A stretch of DNA of 46,668 bases, from contig DATHWP010000069.1 in the NCBI GenBank assembly GCA_035460505.1, positions 1-46,668 on the forward strand, in the 5' to 3' direction. The notes under the pieces were generated by a model that ran no database searches, had not been told where the DNA came from, and worked only from the letters and a program-made list of their open reading frames with translations. Below, in pieces: positions 34,715 through 43,018 of this stretch. The position numbers and the translations under genes are program-made. Numbering within the stretch: position 1 is the first letter of the stretch; each line of letters starts with the position of its first letter. Source of the DNA: Methyloradius sp035460505. GTDB lineage: Bacteria; Pseudomonadota; Gammaproteobacteria; Burkholderiales; Methylophilaceae.

Positions 34715-35452
34715 ATGAAAATCAGGAAATCGCAAGAACGTGGTCATGCTAATCATGGCTGGTTAGATAGCTATCATTCATTTTCGTTTGCACAATACTA
34801 TGACCCTGCGCACATGCAGTATTCTGTGCTCCGCGTAATTAACGAAGATGTAATTGCCCCTGCCATGGGCTTTGGTATGCACCCGCATCGTGACATGGAA
34901 ATCGTCACCTATATGTTGCAGGGTGAATTGCAGCACAAAGACAGCTTGGGTAACGGCTCTGTGATTCGTGCGGGCGATGTGCAGCGTATGACAGCTGGTA
35001 CAGGTATCGTGCATAGCGAATTCAATGCTTCGAGCACTGAGCCTGCACATCTACTACAAATCTGGCTCCTGCCAGAGCGCAATAGTATTGTTCCCGGTTA
35101 TGAAGAAAAGCATTTTGATGCAGCGAGCAAGCACAACTGCTGGCGTCTTATTGCTTCGCCTGACAGTAGCGATGGTTCATTAAAGATTCATCAGGATGTG
35201 TTTTTATACGCAACCCAGCTGGATAAAGATGTGCCCCTCAACTACGCGCTGAAAGAGAATCGTAGCGCTTATATTCAGGTTGCGCGTGGTAGTGTCACAT
35301 TGAATGGCGCTGCTTTGGTAGCGGGTGATGCAGTGGCTATTGATAGCGCGCAGAACCTTGAGTTGCTTGCGAATGAAAGTGCAGAATTACTGTTGTTCGA
35401 TTTACCGCCTAATCAATCAGGCGAACCCAAAACCAATACATTAAGGAGTTAA
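34715..35452 (+). CDS. Pirin family protein, YhaK-like
   Basis: The 245-residue bicupin protein has the pirin metal-site motif in MGFGMHPHRDMEIVTYMLQGELQHKDSLGN, and GIVHSEFN with a further His; these are the four metal ligands (three His and one Glu). Some pirins have quercetin dioxygenase activity and E. coli YhaK is reported to be redox-sensitive. It starts after TGTGAGGA and ends 1 base before the flavodoxin-like gene, so they are co-transcribed. Role here is probably part of a quinone or electrophile response. Confidence 0.92.
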   Translation: MKIRKSQERGHANHGWLDSYHSFSFAQYYDPAHMQYSVLRVINEDVIAPAMGFGMHPHRDMEIVTYMLQGELQHKDSLGNGSVIRAGDVQRMTAGTGIVHSEFNASSTEPAHLLQIWLLPERNSIVPGYEEKHFDAASKHNCWRLIASPDSSDGSLKIHQDVFLYATQLDKDVPLNYALKENRSAYIQVARGSVTLNGAALVAGDAVAIDSAQNLELLANESAELLLFDLPPNQSGEPKTNTLRS

Positions 35453-35453
35453 C

Positions 35454-36026
35454 ATGACTAAAGTAGCTGTTGTATATCATAGTGGATACGGGCATACCGC
35501 CGCACAGGCACAAGCAGTAGCACGCGGCGCAGGCAAAGTGGCGGATACTGAAGTAACCCTGCTAACCTCTGAAGAAGCCCAGCAACAATGGGAAAAGCTT
35601 GAAGCAGCCGATGCTATTATTTTTGGCAGCCCAACTTACATGGGCTCAGCTTCAGCACAGTTCAAGGCGTTTATGGATGCGAGCTCTACCGTTTGGTACG
35701 GGCGTGGCTGGCAAGATAAAGTGGCCGCAGGCTTTACTACATCAGCCAGCCAGAGCGGTGATAAGCTGAATACGCTCATCCAGCTTGCAGTGTTTGCCGC
35801 CCAACATGGCATGATCTGGGTTGGCCAACATTTGCTGCCAGGGAACAATAGCAGCACTGGGTCAGTCAATGATTTGAACCGCCTTGGTGGTTTTCTTGGT
35901 GCGTTGGCACAAGCCAATGCTGACCAAGGTCCAGATGTTGCCCCTTTGCAAAGTGATCTGCTGACTGCAGAAAGCCTGGGCGAACGTGTCGCAACAATCA
36001 CCAAAAAGCTGCATGGCAAAATTTAA
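35454..36026 (+). CDS. Flavodoxin-like NAD(P)H:quinone reductase, WrbA-related
   Basis: The 190-residue protein has a flavodoxin fold: FMN phosphate loop near YHSGYGHTAAQAQAVA, then FGSPTYMGSASAQFKAFMD and GWQDKVAAGFTTSASQSGDK. It is related to WrbA but diverged; a canonical WrbA is encoded separately at 43019-43612. Such enzymes reduce quinones by two electrons, avoiding semiquinone radicals. AAGGAG precedes the start. It is the second gene of the pirin operon. Confidence 0.88.
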   Translation: MTKVAVVYHSGYGHTAAQAQAVARGAGKVADTEVTLLTSEEAQQQWEKLEAADAIIFGSPTYMGSASAQFKAFMDASSTVWYGRGWQDKVAAGFTTSASQSGDKLNTLIQLAVFAAQHGMIWVGQHLLPGNNSSTGSVNDLNRLGGFLGALAQANADQGPDVAPLQSDLLTAESLGERVATITKKLHGKI

Positions 36027-36055
36027 TTAAAAACAGAAATTTTAAGGAGTGAAGT

Positions 36056-37126
36056 ATGGCTGTCGATTTGTTTACCCCAGTAAAACTAGGTGCACTTGAC
36101 CTGAAAAACCGCATTGCCATGGCACCATTAACGCGCAACCGTGCTGGTGCTGGCAATGTGCCGCAAGACATCAACGTGACCTACTATGCACAGCGCGCAA
36201 GTGCTGGGCTGATCATTACTGAGGCGACGCCTATTTCAGACATGGGCCATGGCTATCCGGCTACGCCTGGTATTCATACCGATGCACAAGTTGAAGGCTG
36301 GAAAAAAGTAGTCGATGCCGTGCATGCCAAAGGCGGCAAGATTGTCTTGCAACTCTGGCACGTAGGCCGTATTTCACATCCTTCATTGTTACCCAATGGC
36401 GTACTTCCAGTAGCGCCTTCAGCCATCAAGCCAGCAGGTCAGGCATTTACTTATACTGGTTTAGTCGATTTTGTAACACCACGCGCGCTGGAAGCCAGCG
36501 AGCTGCCTGGCATTATTGCCGATTACGTTAAAGCGACTGAAAACGCGCTTGCTGCTGGTTTTGATGGTGTTGAAGTGCACGCCGCCAATGGTTACCTGAT
36601 TGACCAGTTCCTGCGTGATAGCACCAACAAGCGTACTGATAGCTACGGTGGCAGCATCGAGAATCGCATCAAGTTATTGCTTGAAGTCGTTAGTGCCGTA
36701 GTCAAAGTCGCTGGTGCAGGGCGTGTTGGTGTGCGGGTCTCTCCACTTAACCCATTCAACGATATTAGTGATTCAGATCCACAAAAGCTGTTCTACAAAG
36801 TGGCTGACGAGTTAAGCGTATTTGGTTTGGCATACCTGCATGCAATCGAAGGCAGTATGGCCCCTGGCGAAGCTCCGCCGTTTGATTTTGTTGAACTGCG
36901 CAAGCGTTTTAAAGGCGGATATATCGCTAACCTGAGCTACGATAAAGCGCGTGGTAACGCAGCAGTAGCATCAGGCAATGTAGATGTGGTTGCTTTTGGG
37001 GTGCCGTTCATCGCCAACCCTGATCTGGTTGAACGCTTTGCTAAAGATGCCCCATTAAACACGCCTGATCAGGCAAAGTTTTATGGTGGTGGTGAAGAAG
37101 GCTATATCGATTACCCTACGTTGTAA
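36056..37126 (+). CDS. nemA: Old-yellow-enzyme alkene reductase, NemA-like
   Basis: The 356-residue FMN protein has the OYE signature: IAMAPLTRNRAGAGNVP, LQLWHVGRISHP, the substrate-binding pair His175-Asn178 in VEVHAANGYLIDQFLRD, and DSYGGSIENR. It reduces activated alkenes, maleimides, nitrate esters and nitroaromatics with NAD(P)H in the cytoplasm. E. coli NemA is induced by electrophiles. TTAAGGAG precedes the ATG. It sits between the quinone reductase and nitroreductase genes. Confidence 0.93.
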   Translation: MAVDLFTPVKLGALDLKNRIAMAPLTRNRAGAGNVPQDINVTYYAQRASAGLIITEATPISDMGHGYPATPGIHTDAQVEGWKKVVDAVHAKGGKIVLQLWHVGRISHPSLLPNGVLPVAPSAIKPAGQAFTYTGLVDFVTPRALEASELPGIIADYVKATENALAAGFDGVEVHAANGYLIDQFLRDSTNKRTDSYGGSIENRIKLLLEVVSAVVKVAGAGRVGVRVSPLNPFNDISDSDPQKLFYKVADELSVFGLAYLHAIEGSMAPGEAPPFDFVELRKRFKGGYIANLSYDKARGNAAVASGNVDVVAFGVPFIANPDLVERFAKDAPLNTPDQAKFYGGGEEGYIDYPTL

Positions 37127-37174
37127 AACTTCTGGTTTAATTGCTTACTTTAAAATTCACTGAAAGAACTCGCC

Positions 37175-37774
37175 ATGAAAAAACCAGCCGTCACCCAAGT
37201 TGCTATCGACGAAACCATTGCCAATCGCTGGAGCGGTCGTGCCTATGATGCCAGCAAAATTGTTACACCAGAGCAAGTGATTGCCCTGGTTGAAGCCGCT
37301 CGCTGGGCACCTTCATGCTTTGGTGATGAGCCTTGGCGTTTTATTGTCTGGAATAAAAATACCGATGCAGCATCCTGGCAAAAGGCGTTTGACACATTGG
37401 TGCCATTCAACCAAGCCTGGGTTAAAGATTCACCTATCTTGATTCTTGCAGCAGCCAATACCTTGTTTGGCCACAATGGCAAAGAGAATCGCTGGGGCGC
37501 TTACGACACAGGTGCTGCTTCCGAGAACATCTGCTTGCAAGCCACCGCACTTGGTTTGATGGCGCACCAGATGGGTGGTTTTGAGGGTGATAAGGTGCGT
37601 GCCGCATTCTCTATTCCAGAACAATTCCAGCTGATGGCCATGATTTCTGTGGGTTATCCCGCTGATGTTTCAACCCTGACTGGTGAAGTGCTTGAACGCG
37701 AAACCGCCGCACGCAAGCGTAAACCGCTTGGCGAAGTGTTTTTTGCGGGCGCTTGGGAACAACCTATCGTTTAA
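37175..37774 (+). CDS. Nitroreductase family protein
   Basis: The 199-residue FMN protein has the family pattern RWSGRAYDASK, LVEAARWAPSCFGDEPWRFIVW and DTGAASENICLQATALGLMAHQMGGFEGDK. It probably reduces nitro or quinone compounds with NAD(P)H. It is the last gene of the redox operon, 48 bases after the OYE gene, and is followed by a strong stem-loop. Ribosome-binding site: GAAAGAAC, weak. Confidence 0.9.
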   Translation: MKKPAVTQVAIDETIANRWSGRAYDASKIVTPEQVIALVEAARWAPSCFGDEPWRFIVWNKNTDAASWQKAFDTLVPFNQAWVKDSPILILAAANTLFGHNGKENRWGAYDTGAASENICLQATALGLMAHQMGGFEGDKVRAAFSIPEQFQLMAMISVGYPADVSTLTGEVLERETAARKRKPLGEVFFAGAWEQPIV

Positions 37775-37784
37775 AGCTTGCTTG

Positions 37785-37821
37785 ATCAGATAGCAGGCTG
37801 TCACAAGCCCTGCTATCTGAT
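37785..37821 (+). terminator. 13-bp stem-loop ending the redox operon
   Basis: ATCAGATAGCAGG at 37785-37797 pairs perfectly with CCTGCTATCTGAT at 37809-37821 across an 11-base loop. No T-run follows at once (a TTTTTT occurs about 12 bases later), so it may be a transcript-stabilising 3' end instead of a classic terminator. Confidence 0.6.
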
Positions 37822-37891
37822 AATATAAGCGACTTTTTTCGATAACGTTTCGTTCCAGATAACTTCTTAAGACAAACAGGATTACATCATC

Positions 37892-38266
37892 ATGGCCGTA
37901 TTAGAGCTCACCAAAGCCAACTTTAAAGAAACCATTCTCAATAACGAGACTGTCATCGTTGATTTCTGGGCGCCCTGGTGCCAGCCATGCGTGACCTTTA
38001 CCGATGTATTTACCGCTGCTGCAGAAAAAAATCCAGATATGGTATTCGGGATGGTGAACACAGAAATTGACCCTGAAATCGGCGAGTATTTTGAAGTGGA
38101 AAAGATCCCCGGCATTCTGGTGATTCGCGAACAAGCTGCGATTCATGCGCAAATTGGCGAAATTGGCGCGCCGGCGCTGGATAAATTGATCGAATGGACG
38201 CGTGAGTATGATATGACGCAAGTGCGCCAGTATTATGCTGAAGAAGATGGAAAAGCCACTAAGTAA
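37892..38266 (+). CDS. Thioredoxin-like protein
   Basis: The 124-residue protein has a thioredoxin fold with the active site WAPWCQPC (Cys30, Cys33) in place of the usual WCGPC, and the cis-proline region EKIPGILVI. The tail after residue 105 (DMTQVRQYYAEEDGKATK) is an acidic helical extension. No signal peptide, so it is cytoplasmic. The Gln in CQPC would change redox potential compared with CGPC. It lies between the redox operon hairpin and its own terminator, so it is probably transcribed alone. Confidence 0.9.
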   Translation: MAVLELTKANFKETILNNETVIVDFWAPWCQPCVTFTDVFTAAAEKNPDMVFGMVNTEIDPEIGEYFEVEKIPGILVIREQAAIHAQIGEIGAPALDKLIEWTREYDMTQVRQYYAEEDGKATK

Positions 38267-38300
38267 TTATTAAGTAACTAAGCTTATTCAAATCAATAAA

Positions 38301-38327
38301 AAAGCCGAATTCAATATTCGGCTTTTT
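38301..38327. terminator. Intrinsic terminator after the thioredoxin-like gene
   Basis: The stem AAAGCCGAAT...ATTCGGCTTT (10 bp, loop TCAAT) is followed by further T residues and preceded by an A-run. Confidence 0.9.
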
Positions 38328-38380
38328 AATTTGCAGAATCGTTAGAATGTATTATTCACTATCAATAATTGGAGTCAAAA

Positions 38381-38929
38381 ATGAGCGATAAAATTGTCAT
38401 GCGCGTAGCAGAAGCCCTGGTTGCTGGTGGCCCACCAGGAACCGCAGCAGAGCCTGAAATAGCCATTGGCGAGATGGATGGACCTATGGGTGTTGCATTC
38501 GCCACTTTGCTCGGCGACCAGGTAAAAGGGCACACCCGTGTGCTGGCTATTCTCAATACTGATGTTATGGTGCGGCCTGCGACTATCATGGTGAGTAAAG
38601 TCACTGTCAAAGACCCAAAATACACCAATATCCTGATGGGCACCGTGCAGGCAGCGATTGCCAATGGTGTATTGGATGCTGTGCGTTGTGGCGATATTCC
38701 AAAAGATAAAGTGAATGACATCGGTATTATCGTCTCAGTCTGGTTAGCGCCAACAGTGGTCGATATAAAGGATCTGGATCACCAGAAATTGTTTGATATA
38801 CACCGCGAAGCCACTGCCAAAGCCATCAAGAAGGCGATGAATAACGAACCAAGTATTGATTGGTTGCTTGAGAACCAAGAGAAAATCACCCACAAATATT
38901 TTCAGATGGGCTTGGACGGGAAGATTTAG
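38381..38929 (+). CDS. Formaldehyde-activating-enzyme (Fae) homologue
   Basis: The 182-residue protein aligns with Fae across its length (VAEALVAGGPPGTAAEPEIAIGEMDGPMGVAF, then GHTRVLAILNTDVMVRPATIMVSKVTV, then GTVQAAIANGVLDAV and the terminal helices). True Fae condenses formaldehyde with tetrahydromethanopterin. The conserved histidine of the AHIDLIIG segment, proposed as catalytic acid/base, seems to be replaced: the matching segment here reads AEPEIAIG. It is therefore probably a paralogue of the Fae-like type and not the main enzyme. The start is ATG 38381, placed 7 bases after GGAG; an upstream TTG is unlikely. It stands alone between two terminators. Confidence 0.85.
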   Translation: MSDKIVMRVAEALVAGGPPGTAAEPEIAIGEMDGPMGVAFATLLGDQVKGHTRVLAILNTDVMVRPATIMVSKVTVKDPKYTNILMGTVQAAIANGVLDAVRCGDIPKDKVNDIGIIVSVWLAPTVVDIKDLDHQKLFDIHREATAKAIKKAMNNEPSIDWLLENQEKITHKYFQMGLDGKI

Positions 38930-38956
38930 TTATTTAGATTTACAGGTATGCAGATC

Positions 38957-38989
38957 AAAACAAAGGCCGCTAAAAGCGGCCTTTGTTTT
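38957..38989. terminator. Bidirectional intrinsic terminator
   Basis: AAAACAAAGGCCGC pairs with GCGGCCTTTGTTTT (14 bp) across TAAAA. It serves the Fae-like gene on the plus strand and the small membrane gene and nlpD operon on the minus strand. Confidence 0.9.
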
Positions 38990-39007
38990 GACTAAATCTG
39001 GATAGAA

Positions 39008-39334
39008 TTAAAACGAACCTGTCGTCACAATATTAAATACAAAGTAAGCGCCTATCCCCATCATGAGATACATCGGTAAGTTGCCGCGCTCACTGGCTTT
39101 GCCATCGGTTTTTCCGCTCATCCATTTATTAATTAGAAATAAGACAACGAATAACAATGGAAACGAGAATAAGCCTATAGGCGAGTTTGCCATTTTGGAG
39201 ATGATTTGCTGCAGCAAGCCGTTATCCCGAAAAAACTCTATAGCAATCCCAATCAGGCCAATCAGCATTAGGCCGAATTGAATGACTGAAATGATAATTT
39301 TCTTAAGTGAATCTGGCCTGTCATCTTTAAACAT
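39008..39334 (-). CDS. Small three-helix membrane protein of unknown function
   Basis: The 108-residue protein has three hydrophobic segments (about 12-34, 53-70, 88-104) and a Lys/Gly-rich loop MSGKTDGKASERG. I do not recognise a family. It begins 17 bases after the nlpD stop and ends at a terminator, so it is probably the last gene of the surE-pcm-nlpD transcript, at the place where rpoS often sits. Confidence 0.7.
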   Translation of the reverse strand: MFKDDRPDSLKKIIISVIQFGLMLIGLIGIAIEFFRDNGLLQQIISKMANSPIGLFSFPLLFVVLFLINKWMSGKTDGKASERGNLPMYLMMGIGAYFVFNIVTTGSF

Positions 39335-39351
39335 CGCGCTATCCTTTGCTG

Positions 39352-40371
39352 TTAAGGGCTGCCGCTCAAATACTTGGCAGGATCCACCGATTTACCCTGA
39401 CGACGAATCTCAAAGTGCAGTTTGACTTGGTCGGCATCCGAATTGCCCATTTCTGCAATCTTTTGCCCTTTCGCAACTTGCTGGCCTTCTTTGATCACGA
39501 TAGCACTATTGTGCGCATAGACTGAAAGATAGGTCTTGTTGTGCTTGATGATGACCAGTTTGCCGTAGCCACGTAGATCAGAACCACTATAAATCACCTT
39601 GCCTGCGGCAGCTGCTAATACAGCTTGGCCTTGTGAACCTGCAATATCAATGCCTTTTGCGCTTTCGGCGTCATTAAAACCAGAGATGAGTTTGCCATTG
39701 GCAGGCCAAGCCCAGTCTATATCTTCGTCATCACCCGTGGCGGCAGGTGGTGTGTCCGCAGGCTTGGCTGTAGCGGCGACTACTGGTGCGGCGGTTACAG
39801 GCAGGGCTGGGGGGGCGCTAGTTGCAGGTTTCGCGGCAGTCGGTGCAGTAGGTGGCGTAGCTAAGGCTTGTGTACTGTAGGGCTCTTTGATTGCTTTAGG
39901 TTCTTTGAGTACGAGCGATTCACCTGTTAATACTGGCGCAGGTGCAGCAGCTGTCGGTTTCGTCGGTGCAGGAGCCACTTCTGTATTAAGTGGTTTTATA
40001 ATCACACCACCATCATTGGCAGTGCTGACATTTTTGACAGTTGCTGTTGGCACACCCTTTATCTGTTTAAAGCTCAGTTGTTGGCCGATATAGATGGTGT
40101 AAGGCGACTGCAGGTGATTGGCCTCGGCGATATCTTTGTAATCATAGCCATACTCCAAACCTATGCTGTAGAGCGTATCGCCTTTTTTGACTGTGTAAGT
40201 GTCAGGGCGCCAGTCTTTATCTGTAGGTTTAGCTGCAGATTTGCTAGCGGGGGCACGCTCTATGACGGGGGCAGGTCTGGTGGCTGTGCACGCTGATACC
40301 AACATGCAAAGAATCAAACTAAATAAAACAGGGAAATACAGGCGGTTCAATAACACGGGTGTCTCTTGCAT
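39352..40371 (-). CDS. nlpD: NlpD-like lipoprotein, LysM and degenerate M23 domain
   Basis: The 339-residue protein has a lipoprotein signal (lipobox VSAC, Cys near 28), a LysM domain (about 57-102; YTVKKGDTLYSIGLEYG), a long Ala/Pro/Thr-rich linker (about 135-215) and a C-terminal LytM/M23 domain (about 225-335). The zinc motifs are degenerate: HxGxD reads AKGID, and HxH near the end reads KLH. NlpD of E. coli is likewise inactive as a peptidase and activates amidase AmiC for cell separation. Its start overlaps the pcm stop by one base (TGATG). Confidence 0.92.
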   Translation of the reverse strand: MQETPVLLNRLYFPVLFSLILCMLVSACTATRPAPVIERAPASKSAAKPTDKDWRPDTYTVKKGDTLYSIGLEYGYDYKDIAEANHLQSPYTIYIGQQLSFKQIKGVPTATVKNVSTANDGGVIIKPLNTEVAPAPTKPTAAAPAPVLTGESLVLKEPKAIKEPYSTQALATPPTAPTAAKPATSAPPALPVTAAPVVAATAKPADTPPAATGDDEDIDWAWPANGKLISGFNDAESAKGIDIAGSQGQAVLAAAAGKVIYSGSDLRGYGKLVIIKHNKTYLSVYAHNSAIVIKEGQQVAKGQKIAEMGNSDADQVKLHFEIRRQGKSVDPAKYLSGSP

Positions 40372-41027
40372 CAGTTCGTTCCACCTAACAACGGTACAAA
40401 TTTCACTGCTTCCAGCTTGGTTTGGCGATACTCGGTTTCAGTACGTTCAATCAAATACAATATTTGTTCCTCAGTGCCAACGGGGATGACCATACGGCCG
40501 CCTATAGCCAATTGTGCTAATAAGTCTTGCGGAATATGGCTTGCAGCGGCTGTGACGATAATGCCATCAAACGGCGCTAACTCTGGCAAGCCCAGCGTGC
40601 CATCCGCATGTTTCAGTTTAATGTTGCGCATGCGCAACTCGCGCAAGTGGCCACGCGCTTTCAAAATAAGCGGGCTAATACGTTCTACTGAATAGACTTC
40701 TTTAGCGACTTTTGACAAAACTGCTGTCTGGTAGCCGCAGCCTGTGCCGATCTCAAGCACTTTATCTAATACTCCATTGGCGCGCAGAATTTCTGTCATC
40801 CGCGCGACGATATAAGGTTGCGAAATGGTCTGGCCGAACCCAATCGGCAATGACACATCTTCATAAGCGCGCGAAGAAAGTGCTTCATCGACAAAAATAT
40901 GTCGTGCAATACTGCCCATCGCACTCAGCGTCACCTCATCTTTAATGCCTTGCTCGCGCAAGCGCGCCAACATACGCTCGCGCGTACGTTGTGATGTCAT
41001 GCCAATTCCCCGAATTACAGCGCTCAT
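40371..41027 (-). CDS. pcm: Protein-L-isoaspartate O-methyltransferase
   Basis: The 218-residue protein has the PIMT pattern RHIFVDEALSSRAYEDVSLPIGFGQTISQPYIVARM, the SAM motif VLEIGTGCGYQTAVLS and PFDGIIVTAAASHIP. It methylates isoaspartyl residues to start repair of aged proteins. The gene order surE-pcm-nlpD is conserved in proteobacteria. The start may be this ATG or Met10. Confidence 0.95.
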   Translation of the reverse strand: MSAVIRGIGMTSQRTRERMLARLREQGIKDEVTLSAMGSIARHIFVDEALSSRAYEDVSLPIGFGQTISQPYIVARMTEILRANGVLDKVLEIGTGCGYQTAVLSKVAKEVYSVERISPLILKARGHLRELRMRNIKLKHADGTLGLPELAPFDGIIVTAAASHIPQDLLAQLAIGGRMVIPVGTEEQILYLIERTETEYRQTKLEAVKFVPLLGGTN

Positions 41028-41097
41028 AGAGTGAGTATTTTCTTTATTTTTTCATGCTCAGCCATTTTTCAGGCTTTGCCATTATTTTAGTAGCCAA

Positions 41098-41841
41098 TTA
41101 TTTGACTAGCCAGCTACCGATATTATCAATCAGATTATATTGTGTCAGGTCTGCTTGTAGTGGAGTAATCGATACCTGATTTTTTGCGACTGCATAGAAA
41201 TCGGTGCCTTCGCCCGCATCTTGCGCATTGCCCGCAGCGCCTACCCAAAAAACAGTTTCACCACGCGGTGTTTTTGATTTGATCACTGGTTCAGCTTTAT
41301 GGCGCTTACCCAGGCGAGTCACCACTTGGCCTGTAATTAACTCAAATGGTACATCTGGCACATTGATGTTCAACAAAACTGGAGGCGGAAAAGCATTGCT
41401 TTGGTAATGCTTAATGAGGTTTACGACGACTTTTGCCGCAGTCTCAAAATACTTCGGCTGGTGTTGCGCCATGGATACGGCGAAAGACGGAATACCCAGC
41501 AGATACCCTTCCATCGCCGCCGCCACCGTACCAGAGTAAATCGTATCGTCGCCCATGTTGGCGCCGTCATTGATGCCAGAAATCACCATGTCTGGCAGGC
41601 CGTCCAGCAAGCCAGTGACGGCAAGGTGTACGCAGTCAGTCGGGGTGCCGTTTACGTAATGAAAGCCATTGCTGGCGGTACGTACAGTGAGTGGACGATC
41701 TAAGGTGAGCGAATTACTTGCGCCACTACGGTTGCGTTCTGGCGCTACCACAACGATGTCGGCGATTCTGCCTATGTGCTCAGCCAGTATGTTGAGCCCG
41801 GGCGCGAAATAGCCGTCGTCGTTGGATAAAAGAATTTTCAT
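41098..41841 (-). CDS. surE: 5'/3'-nucleotidase SurE
   Basis: The 247-residue protein starts MKILLSNDDGYFAPGL, the SurE metal-binding motif (Asp8, Asp9), followed by APERNRSGASNSLTLDRPL, VNGTPTDCVHLAV and SGINDGANMGDDTIYSGTVAAAMEG. It is a cytoplasmic divalent-metal nucleotidase acting on nucleoside monophosphates. It is the first gene of the surE-pcm-nlpD cluster, with 70 bases to pcm. Confidence 0.96.
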   Translation of the reverse strand: MKILLSNDDGYFAPGLNILAEHIGRIADIVVVAPERNRSGASNSLTLDRPLTVRTASNGFHYVNGTPTDCVHLAVTGLLDGLPDMVISGINDGANMGDDTIYSGTVAAAMEGYLLGIPSFAVSMAQHQPKYFETAAKVVVNLIKHYQSNAFPPPVLLNINVPDVPFELITGQVVTRLGKRHKAEPVIKSKTPRGETVFWVGAAGNAQDAGEGTDFYAVAKNQVSITPLQADLTQYNLIDNIGSWLVK

Positions 41842-41899
41842 GGCTGAATTATAAGGGATATATGGCTTCGCTGATAAGCTAACATCAAGTAAGCAAACA

Positions 41900-42256
41900 T
41901 CAGGCCTTACTTAATTGGGCGCTGGGCCGTGTCAATTTGGCGTAATAAATTGCGCAAGTGAAAAAGATGACCGTCAGCAAGACTTCAACCATTGCCAGAT
42001 GGGCGGATAGCCCTTTGTCTGCATAGCTGCGCACCGTGCCTTCAGTAAAATAAAAGAGGACGAACATTGACGCCCATTGGTAGGTGTAGCGCTTACCTTT
42101 GAGAATGCCGAATAGCGGTATCAGCAATGGCAACGCTTTTAATATCAGGTTGGAGCCTGTAGGCCTCAAGGGTGCTAGCCAGCCTTCCCACGCGACACAT
42201 AGAAAAATTAACGCAATCAGGCTTATGCTTGCGCCCAGACGTAGATTTTTGATCAT
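41900..42256 (-). CDS. DUF2069 membrane protein
   Basis: The 118-residue protein has four hydrophobic segments (about 9-27, 38-50, 58-73, 87-106) and the DUF2069 pattern GILKGKRYTYQWASMFVLFYFTEGTVRSYAD. No function is known for the family; it is often found next to wrbA in proteobacteria, and wrbA is two genes upstream here. Confidence 0.85.
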   Translation of the reverse strand: MIKNLRLGASISLIALIFLCVAWEGWLAPLRPTGSNLILKALPLLIPLFGILKGKRYTYQWASMFVLFYFTEGTVRSYADKGLSAHLAMVEVLLTVIFFTCAIYYAKLTRPSAQLSKA

Positions 42257-42279
42257 GATTTTGGCTTTAGAAATAACAA

Positions 42280-43008
42280 TTAACTACGGCTGGCTTGTGC
42301 CATGGCAACAAGCGCCTTGCGTGCGGTGTTTGCATCGCTGATGGGGGTTTCAAAGTTAAAGCGCATACTCTGCTGCTTACCCGAAGTATCTTTGGCTGCA
42401 ACATCAAAGCCATCACAATCAATGCCTAGCATCGTGACTTCAGATGCCACAACATCATGAAAATGCTTGCAGTAAGCAATCAGGTTCTCGTGGTGATCGG
42501 AATTCATGTGCTCAATAATGCCAGTTTCTTGTGCAGCTAGTTGATTGGGTTCGGTAGTCAGCTCTTGGCCAGTGAGTTGCTCACCATCAATCCAGCCCAT
42601 GCGACCAAAGCCAGCAATGTAGCGTGCATGCGCAATCTGGATGCGGTAAAACGAAAAATCATGCATATCTAAATAGCTGGCGGCTTGCGGTAAATAACGC
42701 AAATAGCGGGCACGCAAATCCGTATGGCTTTTATCTACTTTAGTAGCTTCGCCAATCAAGGTCAGGCGCGAATTCGCCTGTAAATCTTCAGCGCCAGCAA
42801 ATACCAGCATAGAGACTTTGGGGTTCGCCGCAATGTTATGGGTATGTTCAGCCAGGGTGCTGATCAAGATGATAGGTTGCGCATTATGGTCCAACACAAA
42901 AGGCGCAACTGAGCCAAATGGATAGCCCGGGAACTTGGCACATATAGTAGAAAGCATGCCGCTGCATGTACTGCGGAGAAATTGCCTTGCTTCACTTGCT
43001 AGATTCAT
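42280..43008 (-). CDS. HugZ/HutZ-like PNPOx-fold protein with DUF2470 domain
   Basis: The protein of about 242 residues has an N-terminal split-barrel flavin-binding-type domain (about 1-145; SEARQFLRSTCSGMLST, PFGSVAPFVLDHNAQPIILIS, EHTHNIAANPKVSMLV) and a C-terminal DUF2470 domain (about 165-240; GIIEHMNSDHHENLIAYC, LGIDCDGFD). HugZ/HutZ members degrade haem, and plant relatives regulate tetrapyrrole metabolism; the role here is not proven. ATG 43008 is chosen because the upstream in-frame extension has no family likeness and overlaps wrbA. Confidence 0.85.
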   Translation of the reverse strand: MNLASEARQFLRSTCSGMLSTICAKFPGYPFGSVAPFVLDHNAQPIILISTLAEHTHNIAANPKVSMLVFAGAEDLQANSRLTLIGEATKVDKSHTDLRARYLRYLPQAASYLDMHDFSFYRIQIAHARYIAGFGRMGWIDGEQLTGQELTTEPNQLAAQETGIIEHMNSDHHENLIAYCKHFHDVVASEVTMLGIDCDGFDVAAKDTSGKQQSMRFNFETPISDANTARKALVAMAQASRS

Positions 43009-43018
43009 TTTTGAGGTA

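Noticed and set aside
39599..40093. Plus-strand Ala/Gly-rich frames opposite nlpD
   Set aside because: They are the reverse of the Ala/Pro-rich linker of NlpD and show no gene signals.
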